From: Neisseria macacae ATCC 33926
GTDB taxonomy: Bacteria > Pseudomonadota > Gammaproteobacteria > Burkholderiales > Neisseriaceae
Length of the DNA stretch: 64,000 nt
Reading direction: 5' to 3'
Assembly: GCF_022749495.1 (NCBI RefSeq)
Contig: NZ_CP094241.1
Coordinates: forward strand, 1-64,000
The notes beneath the pieces were generated by a model. That model worked only from the letters and a program-made list of their open reading frames with translations, did not search any database and was not told where the DNA came from. The translations under genes were made by a program, and so were the position numbers. Shown here one piece after another: positions 8,290 through 17,480 of this stretch (the stretch's first letter is position 1; each line of letters opens with the position of its first letter).

Positions 8290-8298
8290 TATCCGTCC

Positions 8299-8619
8299 TT
8301 ATATGGTCAAATCGCCGCTGAAATCCGTATCAAACCCATCGGCGTATCGGCTTATATCCATTCCAATTTTATTTTGAACGGACTGAAGCCAAAAAACAAA
8401 ACCGAAAAAAATGTGCTTGTTCTCAGGCGTCACGCCGAATATGCCGTCACTTTGATGCGAAATTTGCAGGTCACTCAATATAGACAAGAAGTTGTCCAGA
8501 TTTTGTCTGATATCTTCTATCTCGCTTTTTTGAAGTTCCTCAATCAACAGGACTTCATTATCCAGACCAATAATGGTGGGCAACTTGGTCAGTTTTTCAT
8601 AAATCGCTTTCACAGACAT
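8299..8619 (-). CDS. Hypothetical protein
   Basis: A 106-residue soluble protein beginning MSVKAIYEKLTKLPTIIG, with an acidic helical middle (EELQKSEIEDIRQNLDNFLS) and an aromatic IFFGFVFWLQSV segment. No signal peptide. It starts 4 nt after the stop of the upstream lipoprotein gene, so the two are likely translated from one mRNA. Its stop is 9 bp from a CREE; the C-terminus (FDTDFSGDLTI) may have been altered by that insertion. I do not recognise a family. Confidence 0.65.
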   Translation of the reverse strand: MSVKAIYEKLTKLPTIIGLDNEVLLIEELQKSEIEDIRQNLDNFLSILSDLQISHQSDGIFGVTPENKHIFFGFVFWLQSVQNKIGMDISRYADGFDTDFSGDLTI

Positions 8620-8622
8620 TTT

Positions 8623-8877
8623 TCAATACCGGTAAATCCGACGCGCGGGATACGGGCGCGGGTAAGGCGGGTAGGGATAACCGTAGCGGTGTACCGGCTC
8701 GCTGTCCTGATAAATGACGGTCGTCCCAGGTGGGGCGTTGACGGTAACGGTTTTGTTGATGGTGGTTTGGGAATGGACGGGCAGGTCGAGGACGGCGGTG
8801 CGCCCGTATGGGGTTTCGGTGTAGAAACAGCCGCCAAGTGCGGTCAGCGTGAAGGCGTAGAGTAGGGGCTTCTTCAT
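8623..8877 (-). CDS. Small lipoprotein, tyrosine/proline-rich C-terminus
   Basis: An 84-residue protein starting MKKPLLYAFTLTALGGCFY, a signal peptide with lipobox LGGC (Cys17). The mature part has a short strand-like region (TVTVNAPPGTTVIYQ) and ends in a Tyr/Pro/Arg-rich tail (YGYPYPPYPRPYPARR). Such tails occur in surface or peptidoglycan-associated lipoproteins, but no function is known to me. First gene of a probable two-gene unit with 8299-8619. Confidence 0.7.
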   Translation of the reverse strand: MKKPLLYAFTLTALGGCFYTETPYGRTAVLDLPVHSQTTINKTVTVNAPPGTTVIYQDSEPVHRYGYPYPPYPRPYPARRIYRY

Positions 8878-8905
8878 GGGTTTCCTTCATTCAAAACGAA
8901 ACGGT

Positions 8906-8973
8906 AAGGGGTCGTCTGAAACGTGGTTTCGATCAGTTTGAAACCGTTTTGGGGTTTTCAGACGACCCTTTTT
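8906..8973. other. Long DUS inverted pair
   Basis: AAGGGGTCGTCTGAAACG and the distal TTTTCAGACGACCCTTTTT pair over a ~35-nt loop that contains a second small inverted repeat (GGTTTC...GAAACC). It may end transcription from the thiB side. Confidence 0.6.
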
Positions 8974-9017
8974 ATCGCCAACATCCTTAACTTTAAATAC
9001 GGCATATCATCAAATCC

Positions 9018-9067
9018 CGTCATTCCCGCCGTAGCCTGTCCTCGCGTAGGCGGGGGCGGGAAGGACG
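9018..9067. repeat. dRS3-like palindromic repeat
   Basis: CGTCATTCCCGCCGTAGCC...GGCGGGGGCGGGAAGGACGG is an extended version of the Neisseria dRS3 repeat (ATTCCC-N8-GGGAAT). The flank TTAACTTTAAATACGGCATATCATC matches the far side of the copy at 29398-29445 in reverse orientation. Confidence 0.65.
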
Positions 9068-9157
9068 GTACCCGATAAGTTGCGTATCGAAAATAAAGTC
9101 ATTTGACTATATCCGGCCGACAGGATGGGGCGGCGGTTTTTCAGACGACCTTCCCGC

Positions 9158-10159
9158 TTACCTTAACACAGTCTTCGTCCAGCGGCTGACCCATTGTTTC
9201 TGTTTGGTGTCGATGTCGTTGCGGCTGGGCGAGTCGGTGTGTTTCGGGGCTTGGGCGAACTCGAAGACTTTGGGCAGCGGCGTGTTTTTCACGGCGGGAT
9301 AGACCCACATTTCGGTCGGCAGGGCTTTTTGCACTTCGCCGCTTTGCAGCCACTGTACGAGTTTCGCCGCCAGTTCGGGCTGTTTCGCGCCTTTCAAGAC
9401 TGCCGCGCCTTCGACTTGGCGGAACACGCCGCCTTTGAGGAAGAGGTTGCCGGTCGGCGGCACGCTGTATTTGCCTTTGGAGTAGTGGACTTCGGCGGCG
9501 GGGCTGGCGGCGTAGCTGACGACGAGCGGGTAGGCGCCGCCGTTTTGGGTGAAGTCGGTGTAATAGGCTTCACTCCAGCCTTTGGCGACTTTTACACCAT
9601 TTTGACGCATCTGCGCCCACCATTTGAGCGCGCCCTCTTCGCCCATGCCGCCGATGTTCGCCATCAGGAAGGCGAGTCCGGGCGAGGAGGTGGCGGGCGA
9701 GGGCGTAACCAGCAGGTTTTTATATTCTGGGTGGGTCAAGTCCTGCAAGGTTTTGGGCAGCGGCAGTTTTTTCTGTTCAAACCATTTTTTGTCGTAGTTG
9801 AGGGTAACGTAGCCGTAATTCACTGCCGCGATGACGGGCATTCCCGCTGAAACGGGCGCGGATTTGGGCTGCACCGCCGCCAGTATGCCTGCTTCACGCG
9901 CTTTGCCGATGTTGGCATTGTCCAAACCGTACACCGCGTCGGCAATCGGGTTGGCCTTGCTGAGAATCAGCTTGTTGAGCATTTCGTTGCCGCTGCCCGC
10001 TTTGATAACGGAGACTTTGGCGTCGTTGGCTTTTTCAAACTGCGCGAGGACGGATTGGGGCAGGCTGAAGGATTTGTGCACAGCAAGGCGCACTTCAGTC
10101 TGGGCGGATAAGTTTGCCGAAGCCAGCAAGAGGGCGAGGGCGGATAATTTCAGTTTCAT
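9158..10159 (-). CDS. Thiamine-type ABC transporter substrate-binding protein
   Basis: A 333-residue periplasmic protein with signal peptide MKLKLSALALLLASANLSAQ and an extracellular solute-binding fold. Segments such as VIKAGSGNEMLNKLILSKAN, DAVYGLDNANIGKAREAGIL, TPSPATSSPGLAFLMA and ALPTEMWVYPAV match ThiB/TbpA binding proteins of thiamine importers. Related iron and putrescine binders are less likely. No ThiP permease or ThiQ ATPase gene is adjacent; it is a single gene here. It diverges from the HAD phosphatase gene across a 62-bp spacer. Confidence 0.8.
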   Translation of the reverse strand: MKLKLSALALLLASANLSAQTEVRLAVHKSFSLPQSVLAQFEKANDAKVSVIKAGSGNEMLNKLILSKANPIADAVYGLDNANIGKAREAGILAAVQPKSAPVSAGMPVIAAVNYGYVTLNYDKKWFEQKKLPLPKTLQDLTHPEYKNLLVTPSPATSSPGLAFLMANIGGMGEEGALKWWAQMRQNGVKVAKGWSEAYYTDFTQNGGAYPLVVSYAASPAAEVHYSKGKYSVPPTGNLFLKGGVFRQVEGAAVLKGAKQPELAAKLVQWLQSGEVQKALPTEMWVYPAVKNTPLPKVFEFAQAPKHTDSPSRNDIDTKQKQWVSRWTKTVLR

Positions 10160-10221
10160 TCTCTAACCTTTGTACGGGTAAAATACGAAACATCATAACA
10201 AAATCCGCACCAACACACGAC

Positions 10222-10878
10222 ATGAACCTTTCCCCCGTCTGGCTATTCGACCTCGACAACACGCTGCACAACGCCGATGCAGGCATTTTCTACATCATCA
10301 ACCGCGCCATGACCGGCTACATGGCGCAACGCCTCAAGCTCTCCGAAGAAGCGGCATCCGACCTGCGTCAGGACTATTGGCACCGATACGGCGCGACGCT
10401 TGCCGGCCTGCAAATCCACCATCCCGAAATCGACATCCGCGAATTTCTGCGCGAAAGCCATCCCATCGCGCAAATCTTGGCAAAATTGCAGGGCATGGAG
10501 GGAACCGAAAGCGTTTTAGGTCGTCTGAAAGGACGCAAAGCCGTTTTTTCCAACGGCCCTTCGTTTTACGTCCGCGCTATCATCGGGGCATTGGGTTTGG
10601 CAAACCGTTTTGACGCACTCCTCGGCACGGACGACTTCGGACTGCGCTACAAGCCCGACCCGCAAGCCTACCTGACCGTCTGCCGCCTGCTCGACGCCAC
10701 GCCCGGACAGTGCATCATGATAGACGACAGCGCGGACAACCTGCACCAAGCCAAAGAGCTGGGCATGAAAACCGTATGGTTCGGCAGCAAAGCCCATCCC
10801 CTGCCCTTTACCGACGCCGTTGCAAAAGATATGCAGGCGCTCGCCGAATGTGCCGAAAAACTGTCGGCACTCGTCTGA
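10222..10878 (+). CDS. HAD-family pyrimidine 5'-nucleotidase-like phosphatase
   Basis: A 218-residue haloacid dehalogenase protein. Motif I is WLFDLDNTLHNA (nucleophile and acid Asp), motif II the Ser in AVFSNGP, and motif III/IV the Lys in KPDPQAYL with MIDDSADN. The Sdt1/YjjG-like group dephosphorylates pyrimidine nucleotides or pyridoxal phosphate. I chose the ATG at 10222 because the extension back to 10114 has no homologous character and overlaps the thiB promoter and start. A DUS (TAGGTCGTCTGAAAGG, about 10518) is embedded in the gene and is translated as GRLKG. Confidence 0.88.
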   Translation: MNLSPVWLFDLDNTLHNADAGIFYIINRAMTGYMAQRLKLSEEAASDLRQDYWHRYGATLAGLQIHHPEIDIREFLRESHPIAQILAKLQGMEGTESVLGRLKGRKAVFSNGPSFYVRAIIGALGLANRFDALLGTDDFGLRYKPDPQAYLTVCRLLDATPGQCIMIDDSADNLHQAKELGMKTVWFGSKAHPLPFTDAVAKDMQALAECAEKLSALV

Positions 10879-10940
10879 AACCTTTACAATATCGGGTTTG
10901 AACAACGGCACCAATCCGCCCGACCACAAGGACAACCATC

Positions 10941-11231
10941 ATGCGATACACCGCCCTCATTCTCGCCGCCGCAGCCGCCCTGACCGGCTGTACTTGGGAA
11001 ACCTACCAAAACGAATCCGGCCACACCTCCCTGCGCCCCAAATACGAAAAAGGCACGCGCATCTATTACGAAGACGGCACCTACTCCCGCGATATGCGTT
11101 ACAACCAATACCGCCCCGAACGCCGCACCCTCAAACCGCTGCACGGCGACCAAGAAAACGTACGCGGCACGACATGGAACAAACCCCAAGGCGCCGGACA
11201 CGCCGCGCCCGAAACGCAAACTGAGGAATAA
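10941..11231 (+). CDS. Small lipoprotein
   Basis: A 96-residue protein with signal peptide MRYTALILAAAAALTGC, lipobox LTGC (Cys17). The mature part is Tyr/Arg/Asn-rich and hydrophilic (YEDGTYSRDMRYNQYRPERR), without an obvious domain. It is on the same strand 62 nt after the HAD gene and is followed by a DUS terminator. The next gene encodes a similar small lipoprotein. Function unknown. Confidence 0.75.
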   Translation: MRYTALILAAAAALTGCTWETYQNESGHTSLRPKYEKGTRIYYEDGTYSRDMRYNQYRPERRTLKPLHGDQENVRGTTWNKPQGAGHAAPETQTEE

Positions 11232-11241
11232 TCCGCCCGCA

Positions 11242-11281
11242 GAGGTCGTCTGAAACCGTTTTTTCCGTTTCAGACGACCTC
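11242..11281 (+). terminator. DUS inverted-pair terminator
   Basis: GAGGTCGTCTGAAAC and GTTTCAGACGACCTC form a perfect 15-bp stem with a 10-nt loop, directly after the lipoprotein gene. Confidence 0.8.
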
Positions 11282-11339
11282 AAACATAACCGCCATCCCG
11301 TTCGTCCCACGCCTGCCGTCTTTCAAAAAGGAGAAAACC

Positions 11340-11531
11340 ATGCGTTCCCTCGCCCTGATTTTCGTTACCGCCGCCATCCTGAGCGGCTGCACCACAGACC
11401 GCTACGACTTCGACAGCCGTCCCGCCGACACATCCGCGCGCACGCCCCTGAAACCGACCACACTCGATCGCTTGGAACACGGCAGCCATGCCGACTCGTA
11501 CCGCTGGAACCCCAAACCCAACAAACCATAA
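11340..11531 (+). CDS. Small lipoprotein
   Basis: A 63-residue protein: signal peptide MRSLALIFVTAAILSGC with lipobox LSGC (Cys17), then a short hydrophilic tail (TTDRYDFDSRPADTSARTPL...) ending in WNPKPNKP. A good ribosome site (AAAAGGAG) precedes the ATG. Resembles the preceding lipoprotein in layout but not clearly in sequence. Function unknown. Confidence 0.7.
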   Translation: MRSLALIFVTAAILSGCTTDRYDFDSRPADTSARTPLKPTTLDRLEHGSHADSYRWNPKPNKP

Positions 11532-11563
11532 CCCCCAAACGTCCGCACGCCAAACCCAAATAA

Positions 11564-11605
11564 AAAGGTCGTCTGAAACCCCAAAACCCCGTTCAGAAGA
11601 CCCCT
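11564..11605 (+). terminator. Imperfect DUS hairpin
   Basis: AAAGGTCGTCTGAAAC with a degraded partner GTTCAGAAGACCCC. The second arm has lost the DUS match, so termination here is weaker. Confidence 0.5.
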
Positions 11606-11646
11606 AAATACCCCCTTCATCAACATTGCATTCGAGAAAGCCCATC

Positions 11647-13020
11647 ATGTCCGCCACACCCCTCAACATCGTCATCCTCGCCGCCGGCAAAGGCACGCGC
11701 ATGTATTCCAAAATGCCCAAAGTGCTGCACCGAATCGGCGGCCTTCCCATGGTTGAGCGCGTTATCGACACCGCCGCCGCGCTCCATCCGCAAAACATCT
11801 GCGTCGTCATCGGACACGGCAAAGACCAAGTTTTGGACACCGTCAAACGCGACGTCGTCTGGGTCGAACAAACCGAACAGCTCGGCACCGGCCACGCCGT
11901 CAAAACCGCCCTGCCGCACCTTTCCGCCGAAGGCCGCACGCTGGTGCTGTACGGCGACGTTCCCCTGATTGACACCGCCACCCTCGAAACCCTGCTCGAA
12001 GCCGCAGGCAGCGAAGTCGGACTGTTGACCGACGTTCCCGCCGACCCGACAGGCTTGGGCCGCATCATCCGCGACAGCCAAGGCAGCGTAACCGCCATCG
12101 TAGAAGAAAAAGACGCCGACGCCGCCCAAAAAGCCGTCCGCGAAATCAACACAGGCATCCTCGTCCTGCCCAACGCCAAACTCAAAAACTGGCTGGACAC
12201 CCTCTCCAGCAACAACGCCCAAGGCGAATACTACCTGACCGACCTCATCGCCAAAGCCGTTGCCGACGGCATCAAAGTCCATCCCGTCCAAGTGCGCGCC
12301 TCCCACCTCGCCGCCGGCGTGAACAACAAACTCCAGCTCGCCGAACTCGAACGCATCTTCCAAACCGAACAGGCGCAAGCCTTGCTCAAAGCAGGCGTCA
12401 CCCTGCGCGACCCCGCCCGCTTCGACTTAAGGGGTCGTCTGAAACACGGACAAGACGTCGTGATTGACGTTAACGTCGTCCTCGAAGGCGACATCGAAAT
12501 CGGCGACAACGTCGAAATCGGCGCAAACTGCGTCATCAAAAACGCCAAAATCGGCGCAAACAGCAAAATCGCCCCCTTCTCCCACTTCGAAGACTGCGAA
12601 GTCGGACAAAACAACCAAATCGGCCCTTACGCCCGCCTGCGTCCGCAAGCCCGCCTTTCAGACGACGTACACGTCGGCAACTTCGTCGAAATCAAAAACG
12701 CCGCCATCGGCAAAGGCACCAAAGCCAACCACCTCACCTACATCGGCGACGCCGAAGTCGGCAGCAAAACCAACTTCGGCGCAGGCACGATCATTGCCAA
12801 CTACGACGGCGTGAACAAATACAAAACCGTCATCGGCGACGAAGTCCGCATCGGCTCCAACTGCGTCTTGGTCGCCCCCGTTACCCTCGGCAACAAAGTT
12901 ACAACCGGCGCAGGCAGCACGATTACCAAAAACGTCGAAGACAACAAACTCGCCCTCGCCCGCGCCCGCCAAACCGTCATCGAAGGCTGGGTGAGGCCGG
13001 AAAAAGGCGATAAGAAATAA
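11647..13020 (+). CDS. glmU: GlmU, bifunctional UDP-GlcNAc pyrophosphorylase / GlcN-1-P acetyltransferase
   Basis: GlmU acetylates glucosamine-1-phosphate and couples it to UTP, giving UDP-GlcNAc for peptidoglycan and lipooligosaccharide. The start at 11647 (MSATPLN) is preferred over 11626 because the nucleotidyltransferase strand begins here. The N-terminal domain shows LAAGKGTRM and YGDVPL. The C-terminal half is a left-handed beta helix of hexapeptide repeats (IGDNVEIGANCVIKNAKIG...) with the acetyl-CoA region GNFVEIKNAAIGKGTKANHL. Length (457 aa) is normal. An in-gene DUS-like GGGTCGTCTGAA near 12432 is translated as GRLK. The glmS gene, the preceding enzyme, is at 30247. Confidence 0.97.
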   Translation: MSATPLNIVILAAGKGTRMYSKMPKVLHRIGGLPMVERVIDTAAALHPQNICVVIGHGKDQVLDTVKRDVVWVEQTEQLGTGHAVKTALPHLSAEGRTLVLYGDVPLIDTATLETLLEAAGSEVGLLTDVPADPTGLGRIIRDSQGSVTAIVEEKDADAAQKAVREINTGILVLPNAKLKNWLDTLSSNNAQGEYYLTDLIAKAVADGIKVHPVQVRASHLAAGVNNKLQLAELERIFQTEQAQALLKAGVTLRDPARFDLRGRLKHGQDVVIDVNVVLEGDIEIGDNVEIGANCVIKNAKIGANSKIAPFSHFEDCEVGQNNQIGPYARLRPQARLSDDVHVGNFVEIKNAAIGKGTKANHLTYIGDAEVGSKTNFGAGTIIANYDGVNKYKTVIGDEVRIGSNCVLVAPVTLGNKVTTGAGSTITKNVEDNKLALARARQTVIEGWVRPEKGDKK

Positions 13021-13210
13021 AGCAGTAAACCGCCCAGCGCAACTCGTTGCAGCAACAGCAATCTGTCCCTTCCCCCGCCCGGCGGGGGAAGGTTAGGATG
13101 GGGGTGGCTTTGCGACTTTAGGTCAAATCAAATTCGTACAACCCGTAGAGCCACCCTCTCCCCAGCCCTCTCCCGCCGGACGGGAGAGGGAGTGGATTAC
13201 CAGTCGAAAT

Positions 13211-13278
13211 GAGGTCGTCTGAAAACTCTGAGATTTGAGTTTTAAAGAAACTCGTTCCCGATTTTTTCAGACGACCTT
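13211..13278 (+). terminator. DUS pair with long loop, after glmU
   Basis: GAGGTCGTCTGAAAA and TTTTTTCAGACGACCTTT pair across ~38 nt that contain a second short inverted repeat (GAGTTT/AAACTC). Confidence 0.55.
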
Positions 13279-13311
13279 TGATTCAATCAAAACAGACTTG
13301 AGATAACCCAA

Positions 13312-13418
13312 GTAGCGTGGGCTTTGCCCACGAAACCTACCATCTGACAATTCAAATCAGACAACAGCCGAATGGGCATCCATTTCGGCATTCGTTTCGC
13401 GGGCAAAGCCTATGCTAC
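13312..13418. repeat. GTAGCGTGGG inverted-repeat element, 107 bp
   Basis: Starts GTAGCGTGGGCTTTGCCCACGAA and ends TTCGTTTCGCGGGCAAAGCCTATGCTAC with the ends inverted. Same family as 33436, 33669, 34023, 41757, 48601 and 58133. Confidence 0.7.
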
Positions 13419-13589
13419 TCGTTGCAGCAACAACAATCTGTCCCTTCCCCCGTCTAGCGGGGGAAGGTTAGGATGGGGGTGGCTTTATGGCTTTAGGTAA
13501 TAAAATCAAATTCGTACAACCCGTAAAACCACCCTCTCCCCGGCCCTCTCCCGCCAGACGGGTAAGGGGGCAGGTTGCAGATAAAAACG

Positions 13590-13633
13590 AGGTCGTCTGA
13601 AAACTCTGAGATTTGAGTTTCAGACGACCTTTT
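13590..13633. terminator. DUS inverted-pair terminator between glmU side and comP2
   Basis: AGGTCGTCTGAAACTC-type arms around ACTCTGAGATTTGAGT. It lies 15 nt past the stop of the minus-strand comP copy and can serve both converging transcripts. Confidence 0.75.
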
Positions 13634-13647
13634 GCTATCGATATGCC

Positions 13648-14100
13648 TCAAGACTCAAATATCTTGCATGATTTGTCCGTATTGGCGAAATGCTGCGCCT
13701 TGTCTTCACAGGTGCTTTCGGTCGTTTCACACGATACCGTGACAAAGCTTTCGTTGATCTTCAATACTTTGGGATTTTGATCCGACCGCGCTACTGCCTT
13801 CAGGGTAAACCGCCCGTCCGGCGTGCCTTTGGCGTCGCCCTGCACCTTGATGCAAAAATCGCCGATTTCCTTAATCGGCAAATCCGGCCATTGGGTAGAG
13901 CTTTGTTTGAAACTTCCGTTTTTTTGATAAAAACGCTCCAGAAATTGGGCGTTTTCCAGCATGGCTGCCCGCACTTCCTGCAGCTTGGTATTTTCAACAT
14001 ATTTTTGGTAAGACGGGTAGGCAATCGACGTTAAAATCCCCACCGTCATGATGGTAAAAACCAATTGAGACAAAGAAAATCCCCGCTGAATTTCCTTCAT
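13648..14100 (-). CDS. comP: ComP minor type IV pilin, DNA uptake sequence receptor (copy 2)
   Basis: Second complete comP on the minus strand, encoding the same 7-residue leader, Gln at mature position 5, and four cysteines. I used the internal ATG at 14100 for the same reasons as copy 1. It differs from copy 1 at five mature positions: V11M and M12T in the hydrophobic helix, M41L and R45Q in the helix end, and T128A between the last two cysteines. The frame is intact and the upstream region is conserved, so it is probably expressed. Both copies could enter the same pilus. Confidence 0.86.
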   Translation of the reverse strand: MKEIQRGFSLSQLVFTIMTVGILTSIAYPSYQKYVENTKLQEVRAAMLENAQFLERFYQKNGSFKQSSTQWPDLPIKEIGDFCIKVQGDAKGTPDGRFTLKAVARSDQNPKVLKINESFVTVSCETTESTCEDKAQHFANTDKSCKIFES

Positions 14101-14406
14101 TCCGCCCCCTTTCGAAAAATAAACCGGACATTTCATCTTTATCGTTGTGTGATATCAAAATGGGGATTGAAGCTTTCGCACTTCAAAACCATACGGCGAA
14201 GTTGCCTGCGGCAAGCCCGAACTGTTTCTGAATCAATCCCTTATAAAATGAGGTCGGTATCTTATCGTCCTTATGGCGGGCGTTCAAACAATATCTGAAT
14301 ATTTCCTAGTTTACTATTTCTTGATGTATTTAATTCGCAACAGACACGCCTGCGCCCAATTCAAGCGGTTTGGGCGCGCGAAGCCCGCCTGCGGGAACGG
14401 CTTTTA

Positions 14407-14499
14407 TTATTCGCGGTGGTAGGGATGGTTGTGGAGGATGGAGACGGCGCGGTAGAGCTGTTCGGTCAGCAGGACGCGCACCATGCCGTGCGGGAGGGT
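14407..14499 (-). pseudogene. rlmH: 3' fragment of rlmH
   Basis: Read on the minus strand this gives TLPHGMVRVLLTEQLYRAVS then ILHNHPYHRE and a stop, the exact C-terminal 30 residues of RlmH at 1-262. There is no upstream part: sequence beyond 14500 is unrelated. It marks where the duplicated segment began and shows that the rlmH-comP order is the source arrangement. Confidence 0.88.
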
Positions 14500-14701
14500 A
14501 AGGACGGTGATGTTTATGGGTTTCCTTGGTCGGATGAGGTCGCCTGAAAGGTTTCAGACGACCTTCGTTTTGTATTTCAAATACAAAAGACGTTTCGATT
14601 AGCGGAAAGGAGCAGAGTCAGATGACAGAATGAAACTGAAAATTGCGGGATGTCTTATCAACAGGGATTGGCTTGATGATGCTTGATGGCATGAGATAAA
14701 A

Positions 14702-14725
14702 AAATAACCGCCTTAGGCGGTTTTT
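14702..14725 (-). terminator. Terminator of tRNA-Phe
   Basis: On the minus strand AACCGCCTAAGGCGGTT is followed by a T-run (ATTTTTTTAT): a classic Rho-independent terminator directly after the tRNA. Confidence 0.9.
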
Positions 14726-14726
14726 A

Positions 14727-14802
14727 TGGTGGCCAGAGGCGGAATCGAACCGCCGACACACGGATTTTCAATCCGTTGCTCTACCAACTGAGCTATCTGG
14801 CC
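14727..14802 (-). tRNA. tRNA-Phe (GAA)
   Basis: A 76-nt cloverleaf beginning GGCCAGATAGCTCAGTTGG, anticodon GAA in the loop TTGAAAATC, T-loop GGTTCGATTCC and encoded CCA end. Confidence 0.96.
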
Positions 14803-15058
14803 TTCATCTGCATTGCAGGGAAGTGGGCATTAAACCAAAAACAACGGGTTCATGCAAGGTTTATTTTGAAATGGTGCGGAGATATTTTATAAACTTTTGT
14901 TTTAACTTAAATTAAATTTCGATGATTTTGAACAAAATCCGCCGGAGATCGACCGTCGGCACCCATAATTTTTCCATCGGGGAGGATTGTCGATTTCAGA
15001 CGACCTATGTGTCGTTTTAAGATACAATCGCTTTTTTGTTTCTGAAGATATCTGTTTG

Positions 15059-15628
15059 ATGTTGTATGATTTTTTAAAAGATATGTGGGATATTCTGCGT
15101 CTGCGCTATAAAAATCCTGCTGATTATTTCTATACGCTGCCTGTCATTTTGGCGATTTTGCTGCTGTTGGGCATGATTAATGCGGCAGATATGTCGACCT
15201 TGCTCGGCGTCAGCACTGCCGCCGTTGTCTTTGGCGTGTTGGTTACCGTTATAAAGTGGCTGATTTTGAGCCGTGTGATGCGTCATGTTTTGAGCAGAAA
15301 CGGCGCGCCGCGCCTGCCTTTATGGGGATTCATCTTGGCATCGGAGGCTCTGATGATTCCGGCGCTGCTTGTGTTTTATGTCCAGCAGATTACGCCGCTG
15401 CTGATGTTTTGGAAGACTTGGGCGTTTTGGGCGCAGGCTGTCGGCTTGATGAAGATGGGGCAGGTTAAAGTTTGGACGGTATTCAAAGGCTATCTTTTGT
15501 ACTTCTGCTGCATGGTTCTGATTATAGGGATTTTTATACAGCTGTTTACACTGGCTGGCTGGTTCGATAAAGCAACGCTAATGCAAAATTTTAATGCGTT
15601 AACGGCTGCTATGGAGCAGGCAAGATAA
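15059..15628 (+). CDS. Inner-membrane protein of unknown function (Yip1-like topology)
   Basis: A 189-residue protein starting MLYDFLKDMWDILRLRYKNP. I prefer the ATG at 15059, 7 nt behind a GAAGATA ribosome site, over 14987, whose extension runs through a DUS. A soluble N-terminal stretch of ~25 residues is followed by about five hydrophobic helices (for example LPVILAILLLLGMINAAD and VFKGYLLYFCCMVLIIGIFI). The arrangement recalls YIP1/DUF1282-type membrane proteins, but no firm assignment is possible. A DUS terminator follows. Confidence 0.75.
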   Translation: MLYDFLKDMWDILRLRYKNPADYFYTLPVILAILLLLGMINAADMSTLLGVSTAAVVFGVLVTVIKWLILSRVMRHVLSRNGAPRLPLWGFILASEALMIPALLVFYVQQITPLLMFWKTWAFWAQAVGLMKMGQVKVWTVFKGYLLYFCCMVLIIGIFIQLFTLAGWFDKATLMQNFNALTAAMEQAR

Positions 15629-15631
15629 GCC

Positions 15632-15673
15632 AGGGTCGTCTGAAAATCTACCCTTCTCGTTTTCAGACGACCT
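15632..15673 (+). terminator. DUS inverted-pair terminator
   Basis: AGGGTCGTCTGAAAA and TTTTCAGACGACCTTC pair immediately after the membrane-protein gene. Confidence 0.75.
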
Positions 15674-15686
15674 TCTTCCAAAGAAA

Positions 15687-15718
15687 AAAACCTGCACGGT
15701 TGTCCGTGCAGGTTTTTG
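15687..15718 (-). terminator. Terminator of groES-groEL
   Basis: AACCTGCACGG and CCGTGCAGGTT form an 11-bp stem with T-runs on both strands, 23 nt past the groEL stop. It can stop both converging transcripts. Confidence 0.9.
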
Positions 15719-15740
15719 TTTCACTTAGGTTGGGGCAACC

Positions 15741-17375
<1,635 letters not shown>

Positions 17376-17418
17376 ATTTTGATTCTCCTAATTTATTTAA
17401 TACATTTGATTCTGTCTG

Positions 17419-17457
17419 AGGTCGTCTGAAAACCTTGTATGCCTTTTCAGACGACCT
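17419..17457 (-). other. DUS inverted pair inside the groES-groEL operon
   Basis: AGGTCGTCTGAAAA and TTTTCAGACGACCT with an 11-nt loop lie between groS and groL. No strong T-run follows on the minus strand, so it may act as an attenuator or processing hairpin. Confidence 0.65.
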
Positions 17458-17480
17458 GTCGTTTTGAATGCACGGAATGC

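Larger units (their letters stand above)
13030..13630. repeat. Two ~200-bp direct repeats in the glmU-comP2 spacer
   Basis: A unit running from CTCGTTGCAGCAAC through CCCTTCCCCCG...GGGGGAAGGTTAGGATGGGG, AAATTCGTACAACCCGTA and CCACCCTCTCCCC to a DUS hairpin (GAGGTCGTCTGAAAACTCTG) occurs at about 13036-13233 and again at 13424-13612. Between them lies the GTAGCGTGGG element at 13312-13418. No coding sequence is visible. Confidence 0.8.
13618..14499 (-). repeat. Right arm of ~880-bp inverted repeat (comP + rlmH tail)
   Basis: Inverted near-identical copy of 170-1049. It contains the second comP, its upstream region and a 93-bp piece of rlmH. Recombination between the arms would flip 1050-13617. 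Confidence 0.9.

Noticed and set aside
8299..8877. Toxin-immunity pair
   Set aside because: The two small genes are adjacent, but one is a typical small lipoprotein and neither shows toxin, secretion or immunity features.
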